DNA from: Aurantiacibacter sediminis
GTDB taxonomy: Bacteria > Pseudomonadota > Alphaproteobacteria > Sphingomonadales > Sphingomonadaceae
NCBI RefSeq assembly: GCF_016019885.1
Contig: NZ_JAEANY010000002.1
Span: 186,001 to 250,000 of the forward strand
DNA: 64,000 nt
Direction: 5' to 3'
Under the pieces are notes generated by a model that made no database searches, was not told the origin of the DNA, and saw nothing but the letters and a program-made list of their open reading frames with translations. The translations under genes and the position numbers were made by a program. Of this stretch, positions 46,628-56,129 are shown one piece after another. The first letter of the stretch is position 1; each line of letters begins with the position of its first letter.

Positions 46628-47221
46628 TCAGGTGAGCTTGCGCGCGGTGATCGCGATCCAGTCTCGCACTGTCCCGTCCGTGCCTTCACCTTCCCAGATG
46701 CGCTCATCAACGATGGTGAAACCCGCCTGCCGATATTGAGCCGTGATCCAGTCGGGATCGGGAAAATTGTGCAATCGGCCAAGCAAGCAGCGCCCCTCTC
46801 CATCGCCAAGCTTGAAGCTTGCATAGTGCCATCCGCCCTGTCGCAGGGCCTGGTGAATGCGAGACAAAACATTAGGCAAGTCGGCGCGCGGTACATGGAG
46901 CAGGCAGGCATGCGCCCATACCGCGTCATACTTGGCGTGGGCCAGAAGTTCATCGAAGCGCATTTGCCGCGCGCCAACAGCAAATCTCTCATTGGCTTTG
47001 CGAACCATTGCCGAAACCCCATCGGTCGCATCAACGCTAAAGCCGCGAGCCATCATGCGCGCCGCATCCTGACCTCCGCCGCAGCCAAGCTCGAGGATTC
47101 GTGCTTCAGGTTTAAGCTTATCGAGAAAGCTATCGAGATCACGGCTCGGCGCTTGCGCAAAGCTCAGTGTGTAATACGAGGCGGACTTTTCGTAGTAGGC
47201 GAGGGTGGCAGGATCGCTCAT
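46628..47221 (-). CDS. Class I SAM-dependent methyltransferase
   Basis: A 197-residue methyltransferase. ILELGCGGGQDAARM is motif I, the acidic end of the second strand is in VDATDGVSAMV, and YDAVWAHACLLHVP is motif IV-like. The ATG at 47221 overlaps the upstream hydrolase stop (ATGA). The substrate is unknown. Similar small enzymes are often of the UbiE/tellurite-resistance type. Confidence 0.85.
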   Translation of the reverse strand: MSDPATLAYYEKSASYYTLSFAQAPSRDLDSFLDKLKPEARILELGCGGGQDAARMMARGFSVDATDGVSAMVRKANERFAVGARQMRFDELLAHAKYDAVWAHACLLHVPRADLPNVLSRIHQALRQGGWHYASFKLGDGEGRCLLGRLHNFPDPDWITAQYRQAGFTIVDERIWEGEGTDGTVRDWIAITARKLT

Positions 47222-48186
47222 TCGCTCGGAGTTTCGCCGCGCAGATGTTCCGCAAAGAAGGCGAGCGTGGCCGGCCAAATCTCTTGCTGCGCGAATTGAT
47301 TGGCGGGGTTGCCTGTCTCCCGGCTGCCGTCGCCTGACAGATAATGCCCCGCATCGGTAAAGACGAGCGAGACCGTCTCGAGCCCTGCAGCGACGCGCCT
47401 TTCTGCAATCGCCTGCGCCATTTCGCCTGAATTCCATACAAGATCGGCATCGCCGCCTGCGACAAGCACGGGCTCATCGATGTTTTCGACCGGGATACGG
47501 GCAATCACGGCGCGATCGGGATTGGCGTTACGACCCCGATCATGCGGCAGGCGAATGCGCGGCCTGCCTTCGGGTCCGGTCGGATTGGCGAACTCCTCTC
47601 CCATGCCGAGATAGGGCACGAAAGGGAGCGGCTCTCCGCGCCAGCTGAAAGAACTGGCCGTGCGGCCTGCGCCCCAGCCTTCCCAAACGACATCGCTCGG
47701 CACGATCGCGGCGATCGCTGCAAAGCCATCGATCAGGGTTCCGCCTAGTAGCGCCATTTCCGCGCCTTTCGAGACACCGTAAATGCCAATCGCATCCGCG
47801 CGGATCTCAGGGCGGCTCTGAAGCCAGTCGAGAGCGATCTCGAGCGTGTCGACCGGAATATCGGCAAAAGCATTTGGCAGGCCTGGAATGTGACGGTCTC
47901 CTTCGCGAGCGGGGGAGTAATAGGGCAGGCCGAAAACGGCATAGCCTTCCGGCGCAAATCTTTGCGCAAAAGTCCGCGCGCTCGAATCTCCGCCTTCGCT
48001 TCCGCCCAGGACTATGATCACAGGATAGGGGCCGTCACCTTCGGGCAAAGCGAGAAATGCGCCGGGCAGGCTTTCTCCTGCAGTGATGTACTCGGCGGAA
48101 ACACTGGCGGCATCTTCTTGCGCGTTGACAGATTGCACAGGCACGACGCAGGCGGCCGCGAATGCGAAAATGTGGCGAAATTGCAT
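47218..48186 (-). CDS. Secreted alpha/beta hydrolase, acyl-CoA thioester hydrolase (BAAT)-like
   Basis: A 322-residue protein with a signal peptide (ending VNAQ). The mature part has IIVLGGSEGGDSS, the nucleophile elbow GIYGVSKGAEMALL (Ser), an Asp in GGDADLVWNSG, and a late His in DAGHYLSG. This order fits the BAAT C-terminal hydrolase family. It shares a 4-nt overlap with the methyltransferase. The substrate is unknown; peptide-, lipid- or antibiotic-directed activity would be a guess. Confidence 0.82.
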   Translation of the reverse strand: MQFRHIFAFAAACVVPVQSVNAQEDAASVSAEYITAGESLPGAFLALPEGDGPYPVIIVLGGSEGGDSSARTFAQRFAPEGYAVFGLPYYSPAREGDRHIPGLPNAFADIPVDTLEIALDWLQSRPEIRADAIGIYGVSKGAEMALLGGTLIDGFAAIAAIVPSDVVWEGWGAGRTASSFSWRGEPLPFVPYLGMGEEFANPTGPEGRPRIRLPHDRGRNANPDRAVIARIPVENIDEPVLVAGGDADLVWNSGEMAQAIAERRVAAGLETVSLVFTDAGHYLSGDGSRETGNPANQFAQQEIWPATLAFFAEHLRGETPSE

Positions 48187-48309
48187 CTCTCTCGTCTCCC
48201 TCACACTCGTGATAGATCGAGTTACGGAGTAAAGCCAAATTTGGTCGCACCCAGAGCCTTGTCTACACGCAATTTCTATGCATGAGTGAGCGCTCAGGAG
48301 GGATCGCAA

Positions 48310-48855
48310 ATGTTTTATCGCCAATGCCTTTTCGCAGGCCTCGCCAGTCTCGCTGCCACTGGAGCAGCAGCAGCGCAGGACATCCACGGCTTCGAACGCG
48401 ATCCGCAGCGCGATATGCGCGCGAGCGTCGGCATTTCGATACCCTTTGGCGGATCAAACAGGCAGGCGGCGAACATGCAGCCGCGTTTCGATTTTCACAT
48501 CGAAACTGGAGACAGCGATTGGCATTCGCGCGCGCAGAACCTGGCGGATCCGCGCAATGATGCGCACCGCAATGTCAGGCGCTCGCAATTCTCGCTGACT
48601 TTCGAGGATGAGCCGCGCTTCCTTGTGAATGGCGCTGCGCCGCTCGAAATCGCTGCGCTGCGAGCCGGGCAAGATGGCGATCCAGATGATCAGCCTCAGG
48701 GCACGGGCGATGGACCCAATGGCGGCGACGATGTGGATGAACCCGACGCCATCGATCACATCGCCCGAGGCGCGCTGTTTACCGGCGCGGTTGTGGCGAC
48801 AGGTGTGGCGGTGATAGTGGGTGCATTCGTCCTTTCGGACAACGACGAAAACTAA
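48310..48855 (+). CDS. Secreted hypothetical protein with C-terminal membrane helix
   Basis: A 181-residue protein with a signal peptide (LAATGAAAAQ), a soluble part with FGGSNRQAANMQP and RFDFHIETGDSD, a Gly/Asp-rich stretch (GDGPNGGDDVDEPD), and one C-terminal helix (LFTGAVVATGVAVIVGAFVL) with a short acidic end. AGGAGGG precedes the ATG at 48310. No family recognised. Confidence 0.65.
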   Translation: MFYRQCLFAGLASLAATGAAAAQDIHGFERDPQRDMRASVGISIPFGGSNRQAANMQPRFDFHIETGDSDWHSRAQNLADPRNDAHRNVRRSQFSLTFEDEPRFLVNGAAPLEIAALRAGQDGDPDDQPQGTGDGPNGGDDVDEPDAIDHIARGALFTGAVVATGVAVIVGAFVLSDNDEN

Positions 48856-48925
48856 GCTTCCGCCGCCGCTTAAGAGTGCAAAGCGCGGCGCAGCTTCTCA
48901 ATTAAAAGGGAGGAAATCAGATCGC

Positions 48926-49942
48926 TTATTGCACCCGCGGGTCTCGGTAGCGAGGCGCCATGTCGCGCAGTATGTTGCCCCGTGCATATCCGAAGACGAA
49001 CAAGATCAGCACCATTGTCAGGATGAAGTCAGCGAAGGTCGAATAGAACAGCCATACATCCGTCGATGTGTACAGCGCCACCAGCAGGTTAGCGCCCGCC
49101 ATCACCGTTCCAAGCAAGCCCATTCCTATGCCGAGCCGCGCTACGTCGATATCGGTATATGGCAGATAACGCTTCAGTCGCGTCGCAAGCCGCCTTCCTC
49201 CCATAAAGCCATCGCCGAAGAACAGCGCGGCGCTGATGAGCCCGATCGCCGTCGTGCGATATTTCACTGCCTCATCGCTTTGAAAAATCATGGCGAGGGC
49301 TGCCGATAGCAGCAGCATGAAAATGCCGAACATGGCGAGGCCGCCGAGCAGATCCACTTTGGTCACTCGCTGAAGGATGAGAAGAACGATCCCGATCCCC
49401 GCTCCCACAAATGCAGCGGTGGTCAAGTCGGTCAGCTTGGCAATCGCGAAAAACAGCAGGCCGAGCGAGATATCGACAGCAAGCGGAACCTTGTTGCGCT
49501 TCCAAACGGCCGGATCATAATTGTCCTTCGTGGTTTGCTCAGCTACGCCCTCCTGCCACCCCTCGCGCACCAATGAGCCAAAGCTCTTGCCCTCCATTTC
49601 AATCGCGTGCTGCTTGTATTTCTCTGGAAACGCTATCGTCTTGCCAGGGTGGCTTTCGTGGATGAGCTGACCGTCTCGCCTGACAGCAATGCCGGTATTC
49701 AACATGCTGATATACCCTGCCTCGACTTCGAGGCGCGACCCATCTGGCAGATCAGTCACGAGCCGATGATTGCGGATCGCTTCCTCCCCAAAGTCGGGAG
49801 TGGCATCGCTGGCGACGAGAGCTCCATCGATATAAAGTTCGGAAAGAAGACCGTTGGTTTGCGAACGCAATGTAACGCGGCAGCGATGTCCGTCGATCAC
49901 GAACGGGCGACGATAGCGCCAGATGGTCCAGCCTTTGGACAC
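48926..49942 (-). CDS. Membrane protein with C-terminal YciB-like part
   Basis: The GTG at 49942 gives 338 residues. Residues ~10-130 are soluble and strand-rich (LYIDGALVASDATPDFGEEA). The C-terminal ~190 residues carry about six membrane helices, with FQSDEAVKYRTTAIGLISAALFFGD resembling the DE-xIKxKP-T region of the YciB septation protein family. The N-terminal domain is not usual for YciB, so this may be a fusion or a distinct branch. It starts 14 nt after the rlmN stop. No good ribosome site. Confidence 0.6.
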   Translation of the reverse strand: MSKGWTIWRYRRPFVIDGHRCRVTLRSQTNGLLSELYIDGALVASDATPDFGEEAIRNHRLVTDLPDGSRLEVEAGYISMLNTGIAVRRDGQLIHESHPGKTIAFPEKYKQHAIEMEGKSFGSLVREGWQEGVAEQTTKDNYDPAVWKRNKVPLAVDISLGLLFFAIAKLTDLTTAAFVGAGIGIVLLILQRVTKVDLLGGLAMFGIFMLLLSAALAMIFQSDEAVKYRTTAIGLISAALFFGDGFMGGRRLATRLKRYLPYTDIDVARLGIGMGLLGTVMAGANLLVALYTSTDVWLFYSTFADFILTMVLILFVFGYARGNILRDMAPRYRDPRVQ

Positions 49943-49955
49943 GCTGCGTCCGTTT

Positions 49956-51197
49956 TCAGTCCGCCGCTGCGGCCATGGCCGCCTCACGATCGAGCTCGGC
50001 TCTACTTTTCTTCTCCGCAGCCGTTTTCAGCTGGCCGCATGCGGCATCAATATCGCGCCCGCGCGGTGTGCGCACGGGTGCGCTGATGCCGCCTTCGAAA
50101 ACGATGTTGGAGAAGGCCTTGATCCGTTCGGGCGATGAGCACTCGTAGACGGCACCCGGCCACGGATTGAAGGGAATGAGATTTACTTTCGCCGGCAGCT
50201 TGTATTCCTTCAGCAGGCGGACAAGCTCGCGCGCGTCTTCGTCGCTGTCGTTCTTGTCCTTCAGCATCACGTATTCGAAAGTGATGCGGCGCGCGTTGCT
50301 GGCACCGGGATAATCGGCGCAGGCCTGCAGCAATTCCTCGATGCCGTATTTCTTGTTGATCGGCACGATCTCGTCGCGAATGTCCTTGCTAACTGCGTGG
50401 AGCGAGACGGCAAGGTTCACGCCGATTTCCTCGCCGCAGCGCTCCATCGCCGGGACAACGCCGCTGGTGGACAGCGTGATACGCCGCTTGGAGAGGGCGA
50501 GGCCGTCGCCATCCATCACCAGTTGCAGCGCGCTTTTCACATTGTCGAAATTGTACAGCGGCTCCCCCATGCCCATCATCACGATGTTGGTGAGCAGGCG
50601 ACCATCGGCGGTGTATTCGGCTTCGCTTTCTTCCTCGGCGAAATCCATCTTGCCCTTGGGCCATTCGCCCAGAGCATCGCGCGCCAGCATGACCTGGCCG
50701 ACGATTTCGCCCGGCGTGAGGTTGCGCACCAGGCGCATCGTGCCGGTGTGGCAGAAACGGCAGTTCAGCGTGCAGCCGACCTGGCTGGAGACGCACAGAG
50801 TTCCGCGATCGGCATCGGGGATGAAGACCATCTCGAATTCGTGGCCGTCGGCGGTTTTAAGGAGCCATTTGCGTGTGCCGTCGGTCGAGTGCTGCGCCTC
50901 TACGACTTCGGGCCGGCCGATCACAAACCGTTCGGCAAGCCATGGGCGCATTGTCTTGGCAATATCGGTCATCGCCTCGAAATCGGTGACGCCGCGGTGG
51001 TAGAGCCAGTGGAAGACCTGCTTGGACCGCAGCTTCGCCTGCCGCGCATCAAGGCCAGCACCTTCAAACAGGGCTGCGATGTCTTTCTTTGGTAGCCCGA
51101 TCAGGTCCACGCGGCCATCTTCGCGCGGCGTGATGTCACGCGCGACGGGAACGGGGTCAACCTGCCCCGGAATGCTCATCAATGTCGTATCTGCCAT
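49956..51197 (-). CDS. rlmN: 23S rRNA (adenine-C2)-methyltransferase, also acting on tRNA
   Basis: A radical-SAM enzyme that methylates A2503 of 23S rRNA. It is 413 residues. The [4Fe-4S] cluster Cys are in [11 protein letters not shown]. The family marks [23 protein letters not shown] and NLAVSLHA are all present, with the second catalytic Cys expected in the late [12 protein letters not shown] segment. The N-terminal ~35 residues are an extra, poorly ordered tail. It precedes the YciB-like gene on the same strand. Confidence 0.96.
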   Translation of the reverse strand: MADTTLMSIPGQVDPVPVARDITPREDGRVDLIGLPKKDIAALFEGAGLDARQAKLRSKQVFHWLYHRGVTDFEAMTDIAKTMRPWLAERFVIGRPEVVEAQHSTDGTRKWLLKTADGHEFEMVFIPDADRGTLCVSSQVGCTLNCRFCHTGTMRLVRNLTPGEIVGQVMLARDALGEWPKGKMDFAEEESEAEYTADGRLLTNIVMMGMGEPLYNFDNVKSALQLVMDGDGLALSKRRITLSTSGVVPAMERCGEEIGVNLAVSLHAVSKDIRDEIVPINKKYGIEELLQACADYPGASNARRITFEYVMLKDKNDSDEDARELVRLLKEYKLPAKVNLIPFNPWPGAVYECSSPERIKAFSNIVFEGGISAPVRTPRGRDIDAACGQLKTAAEKKSRAELDREAAMAAAAD

Positions 51198-51245
51198 GGG
51201 TGGCGCGCATATAGTGCGACTTGTCCGCCTTGGCTAGCTTTGCCG

Positions 51246-51725
51246 CTACTGCGCGCAGCCAACCCGTGCCGCGTCCATGGCGGTTGCCGCGCCATCAAGG
51301 CTGTAGCGATCGGTAAAGCGATTGCCGCGGGCATCTGTGGCGCTGATGGTCATGCGGCTGGCAGAGCGCATGGCGGAGACGATTTCACCATCCGCGCGCA
51401 CGTCAGTCGCCCAGGCATCGCCTTCACCTGCAGTCAGGACGAAGCGCTGTCCGCCCACGGCGAGGGCCACGCGGGGATTGTCTGACAATTCGCGGCTCAG
51501 GCGAAAATGCACCTGCCCGCGCACATTGCGATCAGGCCATGTGCCAACGCTTGCGAAAGGCACGAAGTCGAGGCCCGCTCCGCCTTCTGCTGCCGCAATC
51601 GCATAGCAGCGCGGCGTTTCGGGATCGCGGAAAGCGCCCCAATCGCCAAACACGCCAAGGCTGTCACGTGCCAAAGCCGGAGCGGAAATCACCAAGATAG
51701 CAAGCGGGATGAGCAGCAATCGCAT
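51246..51725 (-). CDS. Invasion-associated locus B (IalB)-like protein
   Basis: A 159-residue secreted protein with a signal peptide (ending ALA). GVFGDWGAFRDPETPRCYAI is the IalB-type start, then FRLSRELS and a VGGQRF strand, and a final VGCAQ Cys that may pair with the Cys in RCYA. Alphaproteobacterial IalB-like proteins are of unclear role outside Bartonella; invasion is not implied. Confidence 0.8.
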   Translation of the reverse strand: MRLLLIPLAILVISAPALARDSLGVFGDWGAFRDPETPRCYAIAAAEGGAGLDFVPFASVGTWPDRNVRGQVHFRLSRELSDNPRVALAVGGQRFVLTAGEGDAWATDVRADGEIVSAMRSASRMTISATDARGNRFTDRYSLDGAATAMDAARVGCAQ

Positions 51726-51905
51726 GCCGCTTGTATAAGCGCATTTGTCACACGCTGTGAATCCCGAAAATCGGACTCAATTCGTCCGGTTTTTCTGGCT
51801 TTTTACCGGCATTTCCCCTATATGAATGAGGACGGAGGGGGTTCTCCTAAAAACCCGATAAAGACAAGGACGCCCGCGGGATAACGCCGCGCGGCGAGGA
51901 GAGAG

Positions 51906-52556
51906 ATGAGCCTGTTTGCCGATTATAACCTGCCCTTTGCCATAGCGCTGGGGGTAATGGCTTTGCTTACGCTGTTGCAGGTGATCGGGCTGGGCGATTT
52001 CGATTTTGGCGGCGATGTCGATCTCGATGTCGGCGCCGACGGGGAAATTGCCGATCCGACTTCTGCCGGGCTTGGCGGAGCGATCACTACCCTGCTGGGC
52101 CTGGGTAAAGTGCCGCTCTTCGTGTGGTTGATTGTCTACCTGCTCCTTTTCGCCGTCATTGGGATGAGCATTCAGGCCTTTGCCAGTGATCTGACGGGCA
52201 CGCCGCTATTTGCCTGGCTCGCCGCGCTGATTGCCGGGGGTGCGAGCCTCCCAGTGACCGCCACGCTGGTTCGGCCGCTCGGTCGCCTGCTGCCGCAGGA
52301 TGAAACAAGCGCGGTCAGCCTCAACACGCTGGTCGGGAAACGCGCCGTAATCACCGATGGCACATCGGAAAAGGGCTCTGCCGCCCGCGCACGGGTGCGC
52401 GATCACCACGGCCAAACGCATTATGTCATGGTTGAGCCGCATGAGGATGCCAGCGTGATTCCCGCTGGAGATGAAGTTCTATTGGTACGCCGGGAGGGGA
52501 ATGTGTTCTTCGGTGTGCCGCTGGCCGAGCGAAAGCTCGCCCCGATGGGGAATTGA
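51906..52556 (+). CDS. YqiJ-like membrane protein (flotillin partner)
   Basis: A 216-residue protein with three hydrophobic segments (~10-30, ~72-95, ~103-125) and a C-terminal OB-like region (LNTLVGKRAVITDG, HYVMVEPHED, GDEVLLVRREG) typical of the NfeD/YqiJ family. An acidic loop (GGDVDLDVGADGE) lies between the first two helices. It lies 42 nt upstream of a flotillin gene in the same direction, the common pairing. The GAGGAGAGAG ribosome site precedes the ATG. Confidence 0.85.
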   Translation: MSLFADYNLPFAIALGVMALLTLLQVIGLGDFDFGGDVDLDVGADGEIADPTSAGLGGAITTLLGLGKVPLFVWLIVYLLLFAVIGMSIQAFASDLTGTPLFAWLAALIAGGASLPVTATLVRPLGRLLPQDETSAVSLNTLVGKRAVITDGTSEKGSAARARVRDHHGQTHYVMVEPHEDASVIPAGDEVLLVRREGNVFFGVPLAERKLAPMGN

Positions 52557-52598
52557 GCACGCTCAGGCCAGTCCACCAGTTCACAACAAGGAGAGAAT

Positions 52599-54356
52599 AT
52601 GGAAGCGTTTTTAGACATTGGAATGTGGGGCGGTATCGGTCTCGTCGTTGTAATCTTGGGATCGATAATCTTCCTCACCAAGCTCTATCGACGGGCTTCC
52701 AAGGAAATCGCATTTGTCCGTACGGGTGTGGGCGGCGAAAAGGTCGTGATGAACGGGGGCGCGCTTGTCTTCCCGATCTTCCACGAAACCATGCCGGTCA
52801 ACATGAACACGCTGGTCCTCAGCGTTGTGCGCCGCGATGGCGAAGCGCTGATTACGCTCGACCGCCTGCGGATCGACGTGAAAGCGGAATTCTACGTCCG
52901 CGTGAAGCCTGATGGTGAAGCCATTGCCATGGCCGCGCAGACGCTTGGCCAGCGCACGATGCAGCCGGAAATGCTGAAGGACCTTGTCGAAGGCAAGTTC
53001 GTCGACGCGCTGCGCTCCGTCGCTGCCGGTATGACGATGAACGAGCTGCATGAGCAGCGTGCCGACTTCGTGCAGAAGGTGCAGCAGGTCTCGTCCAACG
53101 ACCTTGCGATGAACGGGCTTGAGCTGGAATCGGTCTCGCTGACCGGTCTCGATCAGACCTCGATCGAGCATTTCAATGCCAACAACGCCTTCGACGCCGA
53201 AGGTCTCACCAAGCTGACCGAGCAGATCGAAGCGCGCAAGAAATTGCGTAACGATATCGAGCAGGACACGCGTGTGCAGATGGAGGCCAAGAACCTCGAA
53301 GCCGACCAGCGCAGCTTCCAAATCAGCCGTGACACCGAATATGCGCGCCTTGAGCAGGAACGCGAAGTCGAAGTCCGGCGCGCCTCGCAAATGTCCGAAA
53401 TCGCCAGCCAGCAGGCCGAGCGCCAGCGTGAAGCCGATGCTGCGCGGATCGAGGCGAAGAAGCTTGTCGATGCGCAGCAGATCGAAGCTGACCGGCTGGT
53501 GGAAGAAGCTCGGATCGACCAGGTCCGCGCACTCGAAATCGCCCGACAGGAACAGCAGATCGCTGTCCAGAACAAGTCGCGCGAGGAAAGCCAGGCGAAG
53601 GCAGAGGCAGACGAGGCACGTGCCAAGGCTGTGCAAGCCGAAGAACAGGTCGCCACGGCCCGCGAAAGCGAGATTGCAGAGCGTCAGAAGAAGATCGAAT
53701 TGATCGAAGCGGCCAAGCAGGCCGAGCGTGATGCAATCAAGATCCGCGTCGATGCCGAAGCCGACAAGGATGCAGCCACCAACCGCGCCGAAGCCGCTCG
53801 CCGCGAGGCAGAGGGTGAAGCCGATGCGGTGAAACTGCGCGCCGAAGCCGACCGCGTGAAGTTCGAAGTGGAAGCCGAGGGTCAGCGGGCCGTCAACGAA
53901 GCTGCGAACATCCTCTCGATGGATCAGATCAGCTTGCAGACGAAGCTTGCCCTGCTAAAGGTGCTGCCGGAAGTCATCCGCGAAAGCGCCAAGCCGATGG
54001 AAGCGATTGACTCGATCAAAATCGTGCAGGTCGATGGCCTCACCCAGCGCTCTGGCGCACCCGGTTCGACGGGCGGCGCAGGCGTGGGCGGCGGCTCGGG
54101 AAACCTTGCCAATGATGCGGTGGCAGCAGCGCTCGCCTACCGTGCGCAAGCCCCGGTTCTCGATGGCCTGATGAAAGAGCTTGGCCTCGATGGCTCCTCT
54201 CTCGGCAAGATCGTCGAAGGGGCTGCCAGAGGCGATCAGGACGCTATGGCGCAGCTGAGCGCAGAGGTGACCGATGCAGAGAACCTGCCTTCGCTCTTCG
54301 ACCCCGAAGCGGGCGAGGGCGATGCTGACGATACGGATGCCGAAGCGGCTGAGTAA
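52599..54356 (+). CDS. Flotillin-like (SPFH/YqiK) protein
   Basis: A 585-residue membrane-scaffold protein. One N-terminal transmembrane helix (~10-28) precedes an SPFH domain (~35-215), then a long Ala/Glu/Arg-rich coiled coil (~220-430) and a Gly/Ser linker (GGAGVGGGSG) to an acidic tail. The coiled coil with many EAE/RAEA repeats fits flotillin oligomerisation. A role in organising membrane microdomains is known for the family. A strong terminator follows, so the pair forms a two-gene operon. Confidence 0.93.
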   Translation: MEAFLDIGMWGGIGLVVVILGSIIFLTKLYRRASKEIAFVRTGVGGEKVVMNGGALVFPIFHETMPVNMNTLVLSVVRRDGEALITLDRLRIDVKAEFYVRVKPDGEAIAMAAQTLGQRTMQPEMLKDLVEGKFVDALRSVAAGMTMNELHEQRADFVQKVQQVSSNDLAMNGLELESVSLTGLDQTSIEHFNANNAFDAEGLTKLTEQIEARKKLRNDIEQDTRVQMEAKNLEADQRSFQISRDTEYARLEQEREVEVRRASQMSEIASQQAERQREADAARIEAKKLVDAQQIEADRLVEEARIDQVRALEIARQEQQIAVQNKSREESQAKAEADEARAKAVQAEEQVATARESEIAERQKKIELIEAAKQAERDAIKIRVDAEADKDAATNRAEAARREAEGEADAVKLRAEADRVKFEVEAEGQRAVNEAANILSMDQISLQTKLALLKVLPEVIRESAKPMEAIDSIKIVQVDGLTQRSGAPGSTGGAGVGGGSGNLANDAVAAALAYRAQAPVLDGLMKELGLDGSSLGKIVEGAARGDQDAMAQLSAEVTDAENLPSLFDPEAGEGDADDTDAEAAE

Positions 54357-54380
54357 GCTTACGCTTAGCTCAATCTAAGG

Positions 54381-54412
54381 AAGGCCCCCGGTTCGCGCCG
54401 GGGGCCTTTTTG
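54381..54412 (+). terminator. Rho-independent terminator after the flotillin gene
   Basis: AAGGCCCCCGG-TTCGCG-CCGGGGGCCTT followed by TTTTGTT, about 25 nt after the stop. Confidence 0.92.
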
Positions 54413-54429
54413 TTGCACTGCGGCAACGC

Positions 54430-55620
54430 ATGGGCCACATCGACCCCATGACGAAAGGCTCCGACACAAAATCCAGGCAAGTGCTCGTCCTGCAAGGCGG
54501 CGGCGCGCTCGGCGCGTATCAGGCGGGCGTCTATGAAACGATGCACGGCGAAGCGCTAGAGCCTGACTGGGTCGCGGGCATCTCCATCGGTGCAATCAAC
54601 GCCGCATTGATCGCCGGAAACACTCCTGAGCAGCGCGTCGAAAGGCTGCGCGCCTTTTGGGAGAAGGTCAGCTCCGAACTCCTTGGCATCGCTCCTGCCG
54701 ATGATGGCCCTGCCCGCCGATGGTTCAATGAAATAGCGGCCAGCACTGTCGCGACGATTGGCGCGCCGGGGTTTTTCCGTCCGCACAATTTCTTCGCGCC
54801 GAGTGCCGATGCACTGCTTCAGACGATCAGCATGTATGACACCTCGCCGTTGCGAGAGACTCTGCTGGAGCTGGTCGATTTCGACATGCTGAACGACGGG
54901 CCGATGAAAGTCAGCCTTGGCGCGGTGAATGTACTGACGGGCAATTTCTGCTGGTTCGACAACCGCGAACAGCGGCTGGAGCCAGAACATGTCATGGCGA
55001 GCGGCGCGCTTCCTCCGGGCTTTCCGCCGGTTATCATCGAGGGGCAGCCCTATTGGGACGGCGGCCTTGTTTCGAACACGCCGCTGCAGCACGTCATCGA
55101 CACCGCCGAGCGCTGCGACATGACGATCTACCAGGTCGATCTATTTCACTCTCGCGGAGAGCTGCCGCGCGATTTGTCGCAAGTGCTCCAGCGCGAAAAA
55201 GACATCCGCTATTCCAGCCGCACGCGCTACAACACTGACGCTGCGCAACAGCTGGAAGAGTTGAGGCTGGCAGCAGCGCGGCTATGCGAAAAGCTGCCCG
55301 ATGAGTTGCGGGACGATCCGGACCTGCGCGCGCTCACACAGGCAGAGCCCCCGGGCGTCATGCGGGTGATGCACCTGATCAACCGCCGCGAGCCGCATCA
55401 GAGCTTTTCCAAGGATTACGAATTCTCGCGCGCGACGGTGAACGACCATTGGAGCGGCGGCGCGGCCGATATGGCGCTGTCGCTCGATCACCCGATGTGG
55501 ACGGAACGCGACATGGAGCATCGCGGGATCATCGCTTATGACTGCACCAATCCTGACGGCGCGCGTATGCGAGGGCCCGACGGGGTGCAGCTTTACGCTG
55601 AGAACAAGGCGGCGGAATAA
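54430..55620 (+). CDS. Patatin-like phospholipase
   Basis: A 396-residue serine hydrolase with the patatin layout. The oxyanion glycines are in VLQGGGALGAYQAG, the nucleophile is in GISIGAIN (GxSxG), and the catalytic Asp is in YWDGGLVSNT (DGG/A). The C-terminal ~150 residues match the DUF3734 extension (MHLINRREPH...SFSKDYEFSR) found in this branch. Starts at 54430 and 54448 are both possible. It stands between the flotillin terminator and greB (convergent). Confidence 0.9.
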   Translation: MGHIDPMTKGSDTKSRQVLVLQGGGALGAYQAGVYETMHGEALEPDWVAGISIGAINAALIAGNTPEQRVERLRAFWEKVSSELLGIAPADDGPARRWFNEIAASTVATIGAPGFFRPHNFFAPSADALLQTISMYDTSPLRETLLELVDFDMLNDGPMKVSLGAVNVLTGNFCWFDNREQRLEPEHVMASGALPPGFPPVIIEGQPYWDGGLVSNTPLQHVIDTAERCDMTIYQVDLFHSRGELPRDLSQVLQREKDIRYSSRTRYNTDAAQQLEELRLAAARLCEKLPDELRDDPDLRALTQAEPPGVMRVMHLINRREPHQSFSKDYEFSRATVNDHWSGGAADMALSLDHPMWTERDMEHRGIIAYDCTNPDGARMRGPDGVQLYAENKAAE

Positions 55621-55630
55621 GCGGCGCGAC

Positions 55631-56122
55631 CTACCCTTCGGGATAGGTAATCGCGACTACCTCCCATTCTTTCGATCCGCCGGGCAGGCGCACCGTCCGC
55701 AAATCGCCAACTTCCGCCCCGCGCAGGGCGCGCGCAATCGGGCTGGACCAGCCGACACGCCCTTCGCCTGCATCCTGCTCGTTATCGCCGACAATGGTGA
55801 GAATGCGCTCGTCATCGTCCTCGTCGGCGATGGTGACAGTCGCGCCGAAGAAAATGCGCGCCTTGTCCGGCTGCTGCGCCGGGTTAACGACCTTTGCGAA
55901 TTTCATCACCTTGGCGAGATAGGCGAGCTCGCGGTCGATCTCGCGCATGCGCTTGCGACCGTAGAGGTAGTCGCCGTTCTCGCTGCGGTCGCCATTGCCC
56001 GCCGCCCAGCTGACGATCTCTGTGATTTCCGGGCGTTCGGTACCGAGCAGGTGATCGTAGCGCGCCTTCAACGCGGCGAGGCCTGCGGGGGTGATAGGGT
56101 TCGTTTTGTCGGGAGCGGGCAT
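55631..56122 (-). CDS. greB: Transcript cleavage factor GreB
   Basis: A 163-residue Gre factor that helps stalled RNA polymerase by stimulating transcript cleavage. The N-terminal coiled coil (NPITPAGLAALKARYDHLL, then GDRSENGDYLYGRKRMREID) carries the acidic tip that reaches into the polymerase channel. The C-terminal domain has IGWSSPIARALRGAEVGD-like text (GWSSPIARALRG). The SENGDYLYGRKR segment favours GreB over GreA. Confidence 0.92.
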   Translation of the reverse strand: MPAPDKTNPITPAGLAALKARYDHLLGTERPEITEIVSWAAGNGDRSENGDYLYGRKRMREIDRELAYLAKVMKFAKVVNPAQQPDKARIFFGATVTIADEDDDERILTIVGDNEQDAGEGRVGWSSPIARALRGAEVGDLRTVRLPGGSKEWEVVAITYPEG

Positions 56123-56129
56123 CGCCGCT

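Noticed and set aside
52611-53636. A long open frame of about 340 codons antisense to the flotillin gene.
   Set aside because: It mirrors the high-GC coiled-coil codons of the sense gene; the sense protein is a clear flotillin.
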